Source: Desulfurococcus amylolyticus Z-533
GTDB taxonomy: Archaea > Thermoproteota > Thermoprotei_A > Sulfolobales > Desulfurococcaceae
DNA length: 64,000 nucleotides
Assembly (NCBI RefSeq): GCF_000513855.1
Contig: NZ_KI911318.1
Coordinates: 1,117,327-1,181,326, forward strand
Direction: 5' to 3'
The first letter of the stretch is position 1. Each line of letters starts with the position of its first letter. The position numbers were made by a program, and so were the translations under genes. Below are positions 21,093 through 29,749 of the stretch, one piece after another. The notes below the pieces were generated by a model. That model was not told the origin of the DNA. It ran no database searches and was given only the letters and a program-made list of their open reading frames with translations.

Positions 21093-21313
21093 ATGAAACA
21101 TTATTCCCCCGGCACTTCACGGGAGATATATCATCATGCAGGAGAATCAAGGAACTAAGCATTGAGGAGGCAGCCGACATTCTCCCCGGGGAAATCCTCA
21201 ACAAGCTAATGAAGGGCGTGGAGATAATACTCACGGAACCCGAAATAGTTAAGAGAATAACCGGGATAGACGTTGTAAACGAGTACGTAATCTTAAAACC
21301 CCTATCCACCTAG
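21093..21313 (+). CDS. Small conserved-looking gene with a frame break at a run of five C
   Basis: After the small subunit, the frame ending at TAG 21313 codes for a clearly protein-like sequence: SSCRRIKELSIEEAADILPG, then KGVEIILTEPEIVKRITG. It has no in-frame ATG, GTG or TTG near its beginning. ATG 21093 lies in another frame, and adding one C to the run at 21106-21110 would join it to this frame and give ~73 residues beginning MKHYSPRHFTGD. A TATA-like ATATATAT lies at 21070-21077. I do not recognise the family. It may be a hydrogenase accessory gene, judging only by position. Confidence 0.45.
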
Positions 21314-21332
21314 AAGTTACAATCCTTTATTC

Positions 21333-21569
21333 CTAGGGGCTCATCCTAGCAAAGGGACAGGATCTCCACAGGGTCTCACATTTCCTAACAGTAGACCTAG
21401 TTAGATATCTCTCAAGTACTTTACAGTAAGCCACACAATATTTCTCTCCATCCTTTTCAAAATTAATTAACTCTATATTAGGGCATAGATCCGTTAAATT
21501 ATTACACGTTGGCAATGCATGGATCGGTATGTATATCTCCCTTGGTTTACCTGACTCCACGAGGGACAC
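21333..21569 (-). CDS. Small cysteine-rich protein
   Basis: This 78-residue protein has six cysteines in three pairs: C-x6-C (~22/29), C-x3-C (YCVAYC, ~45/49) and C-x6-C (KCETLWRSCPF, ~64/71). The spacing suggests a metal-binding or Fe-S site, but it matches no ferredoxin or zinc-finger pattern that I know. It faces the hydrogenase operon tail-to-tail, with tRNA-His just upstream. Function is unknown. Confidence 0.55.
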   Translation of the reverse strand: MSLVESGKPREIYIPIHALPTCNNLTDLCPNIELINFEKDGEKYCVAYCKVLERYLTRSTVRKCETLWRSCPFARMSP

Positions 21570-21591
21570 CTATTTTAAGGCTATTGGAAAG

Positions 21592-21692
21592 GGCCCGGGC
21601 CGGGATTTGAACCCGGGACCTCCGGGTTTCCACCCTCCTCATCTCGAGGGGTCCACAGCCCGGCGCTCTATCCAGGCTGAGCTACCCGGGCC
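21592..21692 (-). tRNA. tRNA-His(GTG) with 25-base intron
   Basis: On the minus strand GGCCCGGG pairs with CCCGGGCC. The first G and last C are the extra G-1 and C73 typical of tRNA-His. The anticodon loop CTGTGGA has anticodon GTG. The 3' half of the anticodon stem (CCCGG) is separated by an insert of ~25 bases after the base 3' of the anticodon. The junctions can fold as a bulge-helix-bulge, the normal archaeal intron position. Confidence 0.92.
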
Positions 21693-21900
21693 ACGTTCGA
21701 GTTGTGGCCCCAGTTCATCATGGCCTCCCAGGCTCTATGCTCGGGCCCTCAAGTAGATTGATAAAGCTGATACTAGGTTTTTAATGTTTACTCAGAAAGC
21801 CCAAACTTGTAGGCAGGACCAGTAACTCGGAGTCAACTAGAAGTATGTTAGGCCACAGTTACATCCTTCTTTAAACAGGAAGACTGGTGGAGTAGGTTAG

Positions 21901-21975
21901 TGGGCCCGCGGGGACTTGAACCCCGGGCCTCCGCCGTGTGAGGGCGGCGTCCTAACCAAGCTAGACGACGGGCCC
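21901..21975 (-). tRNA. tRNA-Val(CAC)
   Basis: The minus strand gives a complete cloverleaf: acceptor GGGCCCG/CGGGCCC, anticodon stem CCGCC/GGCGG and loop CTCACAC, so the anticodon is CAC. There is no intron. The sequence is identical to tRNA-Val(GAC) at 62.5 kb except for the first anticodon base. Confidence 0.95.
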
Positions 21976-22103
21976 TCTATACTGGATAATAATTATGCTG
22001 GGTTTTATAAATGGTTTAGCCGCCTTAATCAACGTCGACTCTATAGTGGGACAATATATTTTATACTCTACGTGCTATTGAGTATATAAATGGTGGCTTC
22101 AAG

Positions 22104-22943
22104 ATGTGTAGACTCCTAGCAGCCAGGTTCACTGGTGAAAAAATAGAGTTGGCCGGTGAAGTCTTAAATGCGTTTGTCGAGAGCAGTAGACGTGACCCCT
22201 ATCTAGAAAGGGTGAGCGGCAACAGGTACAGTGCCCATGATGATGGATGGGGTATAGCCGTGGTTGGCTACGGGGATAACCCCAGTGTAATCTATCATAG
22301 AATGATCGAGCCAATATATTTCGAGAATAGCCTGCGAGTCCTGGATTTAATCAATAAGAGGATACAAAGGTATAAAGAAGTATATCTACTAATACACTCA
22401 CGTAAGTCCTCTAGAAACGAGCCCTACGGGCTTGAGTACACTCATCCATTCATAAGGCTCATGGAGAATGGCGCCTTATGGTTCGCGCATAATGGTGGAG
22501 CTAAGAAGGAGGAGCTCGCCAGAGAACTAGGGGTTTACCCCTGGATAAGAGTTGACTCCGAGTTACTGGGCTACTACATCATGGGTAATATAGGGGATTG
22601 CTTAAGCATCAATGACGATCTTGATGAATGCGTTAGAGACGCGTATGTTAAGGGGTTAAAGTATATACCAGAAAACTCAGGGTATAACACCGGCTTACTC
22701 GCATTAACCTCGAGGAATCCATCCCTCTATATATCCCACAAAGTTGCCGGAAATCCATCACAGGCTCTCCTGGATTACTATAAGATAGTGGCATATACGT
22801 CTGATGAAGCCGTTATAGCGGGCTCTATAACCATTAAAGAATATCTACCAAGCAAAGTGTCCGAGCAATTTAAAACATGGTTGCTCGAGCCCGGCTTATA
22901 CAGTATAAGAGGGAAGGAGATATCGTTGATCACGAAGCTTTAA
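22104..22943 (+). CDS. Class II glutamine amidotransferase
   Basis: This 279-residue protein begins MCRLL, so Cys2 can be the N-terminal nucleophile after Met removal. The glutaminase fold shows SAHDDGWGIAVV (~residue 49), LLIHSRKSS (~99) and ALWFAHNGG (~128), which form the glutamine site. No second synthase domain is present, so it is a stand-alone GATase like YafJ-type proteins. What the released ammonia is used for is unknown. It is followed by a COG3199-type kinase gene after 29 bases. Confidence 0.82.
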   Translation: MCRLLAARFTGEKIELAGEVLNAFVESSRRDPYLERVSGNRYSAHDDGWGIAVVGYGDNPSVIYHRMIEPIYFENSLRVLDLINKRIQRYKEVYLLIHSRKSSRNEPYGLEYTHPFIRLMENGALWFAHNGGAKKEELARELGVYPWIRVDSELLGYYIMGNIGDCLSINDDLDECVRDAYVKGLKYIPENSGYNTGLLALTSRNPSLYISHKVAGNPSQALLDYYKIVAYTSDEAVIAGSITIKEYLPSKVSEQFKTWLLEPGLYSIRGKEISLITKL

Positions 22944-22972
22944 GCTAGTGAAAACTTTATGCGTGATTATTA

Positions 22973-24106
22973 ATGACATGCAGCAAGATTGTGAAAGTGG
23001 GATTCATAGTTAACCCTATCGCGGGAATGGGTGGCAGAGTAGGGTTAAAGGGAACTGATGGAGAAGCATACAAGATAGCGCTGGAGAGAGGTGCACAACC
23101 CGTTTCGCCTCAGAGAGCCATAGAGTTCCTTAACGCATTACGTAATGAATGCTTCGAGATATACACGGCTCCAGGCCTTATGGGTGAGGAAGAGGTCTCC
23201 AAGAGCATACATGCAGGTAAACTGGCTAGGGTTATTAATGGAGTGGGTAACAGGGAGACCACGAGGGAGGATACTATTCTAATAGCCAGGAAAATGAAGG
23301 GCCTTGTTGATATACTTGTATTCGTAGGCGGTGATGGAACAGCACGAGATATCTATACTGCCATAGGTATGGAGCTACCTGTTATAGCTGTACCGAGCGG
23401 TGTGAAGATGTATAGTAGCATATTTGCTTTAAACCCGTATGCTGCAGCCGACCTACTCGCTAAATTCATCAATGGGGAAACAATCATCGTTGAACGCGAG
23501 GTTCTCGATATAGATGAAGAGGCTTTCAGACAGGACAAGATAGCTATCCGGGCCTACGGGTACTTGAAGACACCTGTATACCCAGGGCTTATACAGGCTG
23601 GTAAAAGCATTTATAGTGGGATTGATGAGGAGTTAAATAAGGAATCAATAGCTGAATACATAGTAGAAATCATGGATCCCTATACCCCGTATATCCTGGG
23701 ACCTGGCTCCACTGTTAAGGCTATATGTGTAAAACTGGGTTTAACCTGCACGCTGTTAGGCGTAGATGTCATTCTAGGCGGCAGAATACTTGTGAAGGAT
23801 GCCTGGGAGAATCAATTACTAGACGTCTTGAAGAATTATAGCGGTGTTAAACTAGTAGTCACCCCTATCGGGGGGCAGGGCTTTATTTTCGGGAGGGGTA
23901 ATCAACAATTATCTCCTAAGGTGCTTTCATTAATAGATAGAGATAACATAATTATTGTCGCCACAGAATCCAAGATACGAGAGCTTAGAGAGCTATACGT
24001 GGATACAGGTGATCCAGCCGTAGATAAAATGCTCGAGGGTTACTACAGGGTTCTCATCGACTATGGTAGATACCGTGTGATAAGGGTTACATCCTACACT
24101 CATTGA
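22973..24106 (+). CDS. COG3199-type ATP-NAD kinase-like protein
   Basis: This 377-residue protein carries the diacylglycerol/NAD-kinase fold signatures: VGFIVNPIAGMGGRVGLKG (~residue 8) and FVGGDGTARDIYTA (~105), then VIAVPSGVKMYSSIFALNP (~132). The long form matches archaeal COG3199 proteins. Activity on NAD is predicted for this group but less certain than for the true NAD kinase encoded at 55 kb. It is probably cotranscribed with the amidotransferase. Confidence 0.75.
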   Translation: MTCSKIVKVGFIVNPIAGMGGRVGLKGTDGEAYKIALERGAQPVSPQRAIEFLNALRNECFEIYTAPGLMGEEEVSKSIHAGKLARVINGVGNRETTREDTILIARKMKGLVDILVFVGGDGTARDIYTAIGMELPVIAVPSGVKMYSSIFALNPYAAADLLAKFINGETIIVEREVLDIDEEAFRQDKIAIRAYGYLKTPVYPGLIQAGKSIYSGIDEELNKESIAEYIVEIMDPYTPYILGPGSTVKAICVKLGLTCTLLGVDVILGGRILVKDAWENQLLDVLKNYSGVKLVVTPIGGQGFIFGRGNQQLSPKVLSLIDRDNIIIVATESKIRELRELYVDTGDPAVDKMLEGYYRVLIDYGRYRVIRVTSYTH

Positions 24107-24149
24107 TCCAGGATAATTAAATTAATCTTTATAGCTAATATTCATAATA

Positions 24150-25085
24150 GTGGTTGAAATGTCCGGCCTAAGGGACTTAATTGAAGAGGCCTTATCGATT
24201 TCCCGTGACCCAGGGAAGCTGGCCGATCTAATTAATACTTCCACAACTATCCTGGAAATAGATGGAAGCGTGTTTAAAGTACATAGACCTGGTGTAGTAG
24301 AGTTCCTAGAAGCCCCCAGTATATCCTTCGTTGGTGATATACATGGCGATTTCTACTCTCTCATCGCGGTGTTAGAGAACGTGTTTCCAAGAATAATTGA
24401 TAATGGTGTCGCGGTCTTTCTAGGCGATTATATTGATAGAGGATATCTACAGGTAGAGTCTATAACACTTCTTCTATTACTGAAGAAGCTCTACCCGGAT
24501 AAAGTAGTATTACTGAGGGGTAATCATGAGCCACCCGAGTTCCTGAAGCCCTATCCCCATGATTTCCCAGATATCCTCATCAAATACTTCGGTGGAGAGG
24601 GGCATACACTATACAGGTTATTCCTTAAATTATTCTCGAAGCTGCCACTCATTGCTTACAGGAGAAGAGGTTTTATCGCTGTACATGGGGGTCCACCATT
24701 AAGGTGTATCAGAAGCACTGCAATCGAGGACGCGTTCGAGATAGGCTCACAGGCTTTCTCAGCTGAGACAATAGAATCAGTACTCTGGAGCGATCCAGTG
24801 GAGCTAGGTATAGACGTGATTCCATCGCCCCGTGGTGCTGGATACCTCTATGGTTCAAGATTCACGGAGAAAGCACTTAGCTTAATTGGAGACGGAGTTA
24901 TAATCCGGAGCCATGAGTATGTTGACGGCTATAGGGAGGCACATAATGGGCGCGTCATCACAGTGTTCTCCGCACCACTTGTCTACGAGCTTAGATACGC
25001 CGGTGTACTAGTCTACTCAGAGACAGAGGGGAGGGGCCATCTCGAGAGGATTCTTATAGAACCCGTACAGCCAGGTCGTTATTAA
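24150..25085 (+). CDS. PPP-family serine/threonine protein phosphatase (PP1/2A-like)
   Basis: This 311-residue protein contains the full metal-binding set of the PPP family: GDIHGD (~residue 62), GDYIDRG (~90), LRGNHEPPEF (~122), VHGGPPLR (~182) and a late RSHEYVDGY (~252). It should be a two-metal protein phosphatase in the cytoplasm, as shown for crenarchaeal PP1-arch enzymes. It leads a group of three same-strand genes with short gaps. The two partners are of unknown function and might be regulators or substrates, which is inference from position. Confidence 0.87.
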   Translation: MVEMSGLRDLIEEALSISRDPGKLADLINTSTTILEIDGSVFKVHRPGVVEFLEAPSISFVGDIHGDFYSLIAVLENVFPRIIDNGVAVFLGDYIDRGYLQVESITLLLLLKKLYPDKVVLLRGNHEPPEFLKPYPHDFPDILIKYFGGEGHTLYRLFLKLFSKLPLIAYRRRGFIAVHGGPPLRCIRSTAIEDAFEIGSQAFSAETIESVLWSDPVELGIDVIPSPRGAGYLYGSRFTEKALSLIGDGVIIRSHEYVDGYREAHNGRVITVFSAPLVYELRYAGVLVYSETEGRGHLERILIEPVQPGRY

Positions 25086-25118
25086 AGTATTTAATACACG
25101 TTAATCAATTAGTCTCTC

Positions 25119-25463
25119 GTGATGACGTGGGTGAATATAGTGGCTAGAAGGAACAGTAGCGATGAAATGGCTGAGATAATTGAGAGAGTAGTTGGCGACA
25201 TTATCGATGAACTCATAGAGAAATACTATAGTGATAAAGTAGATCAATATGTGGAGTACGAGGAATTACTAGTGAGGATAGCAAACGAGATCTCGCGCAT
25301 AGTCTTCAAGGGGAAGGCTACTCCAGCTGAGATCGAAAGCTACCTCTATAAACTACGCGAGAAGAGGGGATATGCTAAATTAATACTAAGCTACCTAATA
25401 GGTAAGACACTTGAATTAAGGGAGGAAGTAGAAGGCTATACAGCAATATCTGACAAAGCATAG
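25119..25463 (+). CDS. Acidic helical protein linked to PPP phosphatase
   Basis: This 114-residue protein is predicted to be all helical and strongly charged (EMAEIIERVVGDIIDELIEK). It has no cysteines and no known motif. It starts at ATG 25122 or slightly upstream, 30 bases after the phosphatase gene, and is followed after 13 bases by the next gene. Its VDEVLD/IVEEVV-like repeats resemble the first half of the following protein (SVVREVVEAVV), so the two may be distant relatives or may bind each other. Confidence 0.55.
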   Translation: MMTWVNIVARRNSSDEMAEIIERVVGDIIDELIEKYYSDKVDQYVEYEELLVRIANEISRIVFKGKATPAEIESYLYKLREKRGYAKLILSYLIGKTLELREEVEGYTAISDKA

Positions 25464-25476
25464 TTTACCCGGAGGG

Positions 25477-26316
25477 GTGTTTGATATACCTAGAGGCAAA
25501 GGTGGTCAGCGTAAAAACAGCAGGAGAAAAGATAAAGGGGAATCAACTCCTGCGAAAACAGTCGTTGACGGTGGAAACCGTTCTAGACCCAAGAAGGCTA
25601 AAAGCTCCTTTGACACCGGTAAAATAGTTGACGAAGTACTTGATCAAGCATATATCTACCTAGGCTTAAGTGAGCTGGATATCGATGAGAAAATAGCTAA
25701 GTCCGTGGTGAGGGAGGTAGTTGAAGCAGTTGTCTCCGGTTACTCGAGCAGACCCAGTCCTGATTCAGTATTGAAGAGGATTCAGCGTAACAGGGAACTG
25801 GTTAACGAGTATATAGCTGGGAAAATCCTTGAGTCAATCGAGAAACCTGGACCACTTACACTTGAATTCCTTATAGCTAATGGTGGTAGAGCAGTGATTA
25901 AGGATGTATCTAGGCTCTACAAGTTAGCGGTGGAATATAATAAACCAGAGTTAATCATAACGCTTCAGAGCCTATGGAATAAGTATGGCCCTAAAGAAAT
26001 GTTGAAGTGCCCGAGGTGTGGTTTTAATGGTATCTCGCCAGAGTATTCTTGCGTAGTCTGCGGAGCCACCGTCTCGGAAAAGTATATTAGAGATAGTATA
26101 GGCTTCAGCGATAAATTCAACGCATACTTAAAGACAGCCAGTGTGGCGGAGCTACGTGAAGTATTACAGTTAGGCTTCATCCTGGTCGACTCGCTGAGAG
26201 TATATGCCCCGAAGAGCCCTGAGGCTAGAGGCAGGGTTCTCTACCCTATTAGGTTAACCCGTGCCGAGATCAACTCAATTATTGAGGAAATAAACAGCAG
26301 GGATGTAAGAATATAG
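25477..26316 (+). CDS. Zinc-ribbon protein with basic N-terminus
   Basis: This 279-residue protein starts at GTG 25477. Residues 1-45 are Lys/Arg/Gly-rich and probably disordered. Residues ~48-130 are helical and resemble the preceding protein. A zinc ribbon CPRCGF...CVVCGA lies at ~178-197. The C-terminal ~80 residues are helical. The basic tail plus ribbon suggest contact with nucleic acid or ribosome, but this is inference. It is the last gene of the phosphatase group. Confidence 0.6.
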   Translation: MFDIPRGKGGQRKNSRRKDKGESTPAKTVVDGGNRSRPKKAKSSFDTGKIVDEVLDQAYIYLGLSELDIDEKIAKSVVREVVEAVVSGYSSRPSPDSVLKRIQRNRELVNEYIAGKILESIEKPGPLTLEFLIANGGRAVIKDVSRLYKLAVEYNKPELIITLQSLWNKYGPKEMLKCPRCGFNGISPEYSCVVCGATVSEKYIRDSIGFSDKFNAYLKTASVAELREVLQLGFILVDSLRVYAPKSPEARGRVLYPIRLTRAEINSIIEEINSRDVRI

Positions 26317-26329
26317 GTTGAATACCCGG

Positions 26330-26680
26330 CTAGATACGTAGGCTAATGTTTAATTCTCTAAACACTTGCCTCAATCCTCTTCTCAGAACCTGTAGATTCA
26401 AGTCCGCCGTGCTTAGACTCCCATAGTGTTCAAAGACTCTTTTACCCATGTAATAGACCTCCACGTAGGGAATCCCCCTAGGTGTCTCCACGAGCTCCGG
26501 ATACTCGGTCATGTTTATTCTGCAAAAGAGTATCCTTGAATCACCATCTTCCTCAAGGCTTTTTACAGCTGCCGTCAGGTTTTCTGAGTCCCTATTGTTT
26601 GGAATGTAATACTCTATGAATACGACTTCATTCCCGATTATGGCACGGGTAAGCTCTTCTCTTGAACGTAGTTCATACAT
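26330..26680 (-). CDS. Thioredoxin-fold-like protein without CxxC
   Basis: This 116-residue protein has the order expected for a thioredoxin fold: VVFIEYYIPNNRDSENL (strand then helix), then ILFCRINMTEYPELVE, then GIPYVEVYYMGKRVFEHYG with a cis-Pro-like TPRGIPYVEVY segment. The usual CxxC is replaced by IPNN, so it is unlikely to be a redox enzyme. It converges on the zinc-ribbon gene, 13 bases apart. TnpB remnants lie just upstream. Confidence 0.55.
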   Translation of the reverse strand: MYELRSREELTRAIIGNEVVFIEYYIPNNRDSENLTAAVKSLEEDGDSRILFCRINMTEYPELVETPRGIPYVEVYYMGKRVFEHYGSLSTADLNLQVLRRGLRQVFRELNISLRI

Positions 26681-27326
26681 CCTGGCTTACTGCCCTCATG
26701 AATTGTTTTTGTTTTTATATGTTTTATAGTTGTTGATGTTGGTTTATATTGTTTGATGCTCTGTTCCTCTGGTATAATTATTGCGTATACTTTTTTACCG
26801 TGGAGCTCCTTTACTTTATCTCTATTTTCTCTGCTTATCTGGTATAACGCGTAGTAGTCCCCTATACTTGATAACACTGCATTTAACAACATGTTCCGAG
26901 GGCAGCGATGAGAAGATAATAGAATTCCTGAAGCTATTCCGTGATGCAACACAGATTGTTGTAAATAGGATTTGGAGTCTAGATACAATACCATCAATGA
27001 AAACACTACACAAGATGTTCTACAAGGAGCTTAGGGTATATGGTTTTAGAGCCCACCACGCTAAGCATGTATACAGCTATGCTAGAGCAATTGTTAAATC
27101 TGCTAGGAAGAGGAATAGTAAGAAACCTATTCTAAGGAAGTTAACCGCTAGGATAGACAGGTACGATTACAAACTGGATCTAGAGAGTAGAACCCTTATA
27201 CTGAAACTCCATAACGGCTATGATGCAAGGCTAAGCTGTTGATGCCTAGGGATAAACCCAAGAGGGATGCAGGGGAACAGGGATGAAGGGATGAAACAAG
27301 CTTATATAAACCTATATGAGACCTGA
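26681..27326 (+). pseudogene. tnpB: Decayed IS200/IS605 TnpB gene (N-terminal part plus C-terminal tail)
   Basis: Bases ~26896-27242 encode a typical TnpB N-terminal helical region (SDEKIIEFLKLFRDATQIVV, then LHKMFYKELRVYGFRAHHAK). An in-frame TGA at 27240 is followed, in the same frame, by the C-terminal tail INPRGMQGNRDEGMKQAYIN up to TGA 27324. The whole RuvC nuclease core (>200 residues) is missing, so the gene cannot be active. On the opposite strand 26690-26900 has an unassigned protein-like frame with GKKVYAIIIPEEQ that could be another mobile-element fragment. Confidence 0.75.
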
Positions 27327-27444
27327 ACCCCCTCCGATCCGTGTAATCTCATACTCTCAAAATTATTCGTATTGTTTCCCATGGGTATTATATTTTATTA
27401 TGTTGCGGCAGGGTTCAATGAGATCGATTAAAATAGTTATGATA

Positions 27445-27458
27445 GAAAAGTTTATATA
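27445..27458 (+). promoter_or_regulatory. Thermosome promoter
   Basis: GAAAAG (BRE-like) directly followed by TTTATATA (27451-27458) makes a consensus archaeal promoter. The predicted start near 27480 leaves a ~30-base leader before ATG 27512. The partly symmetric TTTCATGAAA at ~27467-27476 overlaps the start site and could be an operator, which is untested. Confidence 0.6.
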
Positions 27459-27511
27459 GAAGTCCTTTCATGAAATACCACTGGATTCTACCATGATGTA
27501 GGTGGAGAGTT

Positions 27512-29161
27512 ATGGCGCTATATGGCGTACCTGTATTGGTATTGAAGGAGGGAACACGTAGAACCGTTGGTAGAGATGCTCTAAGAGCGAACATAGCTGC
27601 TGCAAGAGCCCTTGCAGAGGTATTGAGAACCAGTCTAGGCCCCAGGGGACTGGATAAAATGCTTGTAGACAGCTTCGGGGATGTCACTGTTACAAACGAT
27701 GGTGCCACAATAGTTAAGGAGATGGAGGTCCAGCACCCAGCTGCAAAACTACTCGTGGAGGTCGCTAAGGCCCAGGATGCTGAGGTAGGTGACGGTACAA
27801 CAAGCGCTGTAGTGCTCGCGGGGACACTTCTAGCCAAGGCTGAGGAGCTTCTCGATCAAAACATCCATCCAAGCATAATAATAGAGGGCTACACCAAGGC
27901 CATGAAGGAGGCTTTAAGGCTACTGGACGAGATCAGTGTTAAAGTAAACCCGAGAGATAAAGATATGCTTAGGAGAATAGTTAACACCACTATCTCAAGC
28001 AAGTACATTGGTGGAGACATTATATCGAAGAAGATAGCTGAGATAGCTATAGATGCGGCCCTAGCAGTAGCCGAGCCCAAGCCTGATGGAACATATGATT
28101 TCAGAGTCGATGATGTAAAGATAGAGAAAAAGAAGGGTGGAAACGTCCTGGATACTCAGCTGGTTTACGGCATCGTGTTGGATAAGGAGGTTGTCCACCC
28201 GGGCATGCCTAGGAGAGTTGAGAACGCTAAGATAGCTCTGCTCGATGCTGCATTAGAGATAGAGAAACCAGAAATAACAGCTAAGATCAATATCACCAGT
28301 CCCGAGCTAATAAAAGCCTTCCTCGATAAAGAGGCTGAGATGCTGAAGGAGATGGTTGACAAGATAGCTAGTGTCGGCGCTAACGTGGTTGTATGTCAGA
28401 AAGGCATTGATGAGGTTGCCCAGCACTTCCTAGCTAAGAAGGGGATACTGGCTGTAAGGAGGGCTAAGAGGAGCGACCTCGAGAAACTCGAGAGGGCTAC
28501 AGGCGGCAGAATAGTGAGTAGCGTGAGAGACCTGAAGCCCGAGGACCTCGGATACGCTGCACTAGTAGAGGAGAGAAGGATAGGTAACGATAAAATGGTA
28601 TTCATAGAGGGATGCAAGAACCCCAAGGCCGTAACAATACTGGTACGTGGAGCAAGCGACATGGTAATGGATGAGATAGAAAGGAGCCTCAAGGATGCTT
28701 TAAACGTGTTGAGAAACATCATGAGGACACCGAAAATAGTGCCAGGTGGCGGTGCTGTAGAGATAGAGTTGGCCATGAAGCTCAGGGAATACGCTAGCAA
28801 AATAGGTGGTAAGGAGCAATTAGCTATAGAAGCATTTGCTTCAGCGCTTGAGGAGATACCATTAATACTTACCGAAACAAGTGGTAAGGAGCCACTCGAC
28901 ATATTGATGAAGCTAAGACAATTACATAGCGAGGGTAAGAAGTATGCGGGTATAAATGCTGTAACTGGCGAAATCATTGAAGACATTATTACCAACAACA
29001 TCATCGAGCCTCTACTAGTTAAGGAATCCATGATAAAGACTGCAGCCGAGGCTGCCGTGACGATACTGAAGATAGACGATGTCATTGCTGCTAGCCCTGT
29101 TAAGAAAGAAAAAGAGGGCAAGAAGGAAGGCGAAGAATCAAAGATGCCGAGTTTTGATTAG
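27512..29161 (+). CDS. Thermosome subunit (group II chaperonin)
   Basis: This 549-residue chaperonin folds proteins in the cytosol as a double ring. Class signatures are [15 protein letters not shown] (~residue 40), [20 protein letters not shown] (~64), the ATP-site [15 protein letters not shown] (~90) and [14 protein letters not shown] (~410). The C-terminal tail is charged, [13 protein letters not shown], instead of the GGM repeat common in other thermosomes. Only one chaperonin gene lies in the window; crenarchaea usually have two or three. It has its own strong promoter. Confidence 0.95.
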   Translation: MALYGVPVLVLKEGTRRTVGRDALRANIAAARALAEVLRTSLGPRGLDKMLVDSFGDVTVTNDGATIVKEMEVQHPAAKLLVEVAKAQDAEVGDGTTSAVVLAGTLLAKAEELLDQNIHPSIIIEGYTKAMKEALRLLDEISVKVNPRDKDMLRRIVNTTISSKYIGGDIISKKIAEIAIDAALAVAEPKPDGTYDFRVDDVKIEKKKGGNVLDTQLVYGIVLDKEVVHPGMPRRVENAKIALLDAALEIEKPEITAKINITSPELIKAFLDKEAEMLKEMVDKIASVGANVVVCQKGIDEVAQHFLAKKGILAVRRAKRSDLEKLERATGGRIVSSVRDLKPEDLGYAALVEERRIGNDKMVFIEGCKNPKAVTILVRGASDMVMDEIERSLKDALNVLRNIMRTPKIVPGGGAVEIELAMKLREYASKIGGKEQLAIEAFASALEEIPLILTETSGKEPLDILMKLRQLHSEGKKYAGINAVTGEIIEDIITNNIIEPLLVKESMIKTAAEAAVTILKIDDVIAASPVKKEKEGKKEGEESKMPSFD

Positions 29162-29306
29162 GTAACCTAAAAATTTATTTTGTACACTTCCTTAACCATA
29201 AGAAATAACCTGGTTTAAAATCAACTATCATTAGTTATTGATTAAATATTGCTCAGTAATGTAAACATTATCCAGGCATCACATCAACTAGGAAACCACT
29301 ACGACT

Positions 29307-29342
29307 GAAAACCTTGCACTTCAGGACTGGGAGGATATTCCT
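29307..29342 (+). mobile_element. Degenerate IS200/IS605 right-end-like sequence
   Basis: GAAAACCTTGCACTTCAGGA followed by CTGGGAGGATATTCC resembles the 3' end of TnpB elements (GAAAGCCTCGCCCT...AGGGC.GGGAGGAGGTC) with several substitutions. The hairpin is weakened. The rest of the 267-base gap between the thermosome and rpoK holds no gene and no other signal that I recognise. Confidence 0.35.
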
Positions 29343-29428
29343 AATGTATCGATCTGATAATTTTATTAGTCCTATCCTACCTACATAATATTTCTGGCTT
29401 AGTTAGTTGTTTAACAAGAGGTGGTTGG

Positions 29429-29749
29429 ATGAGTTCCGAGGTAACCAGGATTTATGAGGAGGTTTTCTCAAAGAGGCTCACAAGGTTTGAGATAGCTAGA
29501 GTTGTTGGAGCTAGAGCCTTACAGCTCTCAATGGGGGCGCCCCCAATAATAGATGTCTCTAATCTACCGGTTAAAGACCCGGTTTACATCGCTGTGAATG
29601 AGTTAATAACCGGCTTGTTACCGATGTCTATAAGGAGGATGAATAATGGACGGGAAGAACTGGTTCCAGTCGGAAAACTACTCACCCCAAGTATTAGAAG
29701 AAGTCTTGAGACGGTTCTCGAGAGCTGGAGTATCAGCCGTAGAGTATAG
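29429..29749 (+). CDS. rpoK: DNA-directed RNA polymerase subunit K (Rpb6 homologue)
   Basis: This 106-residue subunit has the conserved core [25 protein letters not shown] (~residue 17), then [21 protein letters not shown] (~49). This is the omega/Rpb6 fold that stabilises the largest RNA polymerase subunit. The last ~34 codons overlap the next gene in another frame. A Shine-Dalgarno AAGGAGG for that gene lies inside this coding sequence at 29632-29638, so the overlap looks real. Confidence 0.9.
   Translation: MSSEVTRIYEEVFSKRLTRFEIARVVGARALQLSMGAPPIIDVSNLPVKDPVYIAVNELITGLLPMSIRRMNNGREELVPVGKLLTPSIRRSLETVLESWSISRRV

Noticed and set aside
26638-27006. Minus-strand 122-codon frame over the TnpB remnant
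   Set aside because: The middle part looks protein-like (GKKVYAIIIPEEQ), but both ends run into other genes and remnants, so it is kept only as possible mobile debris.
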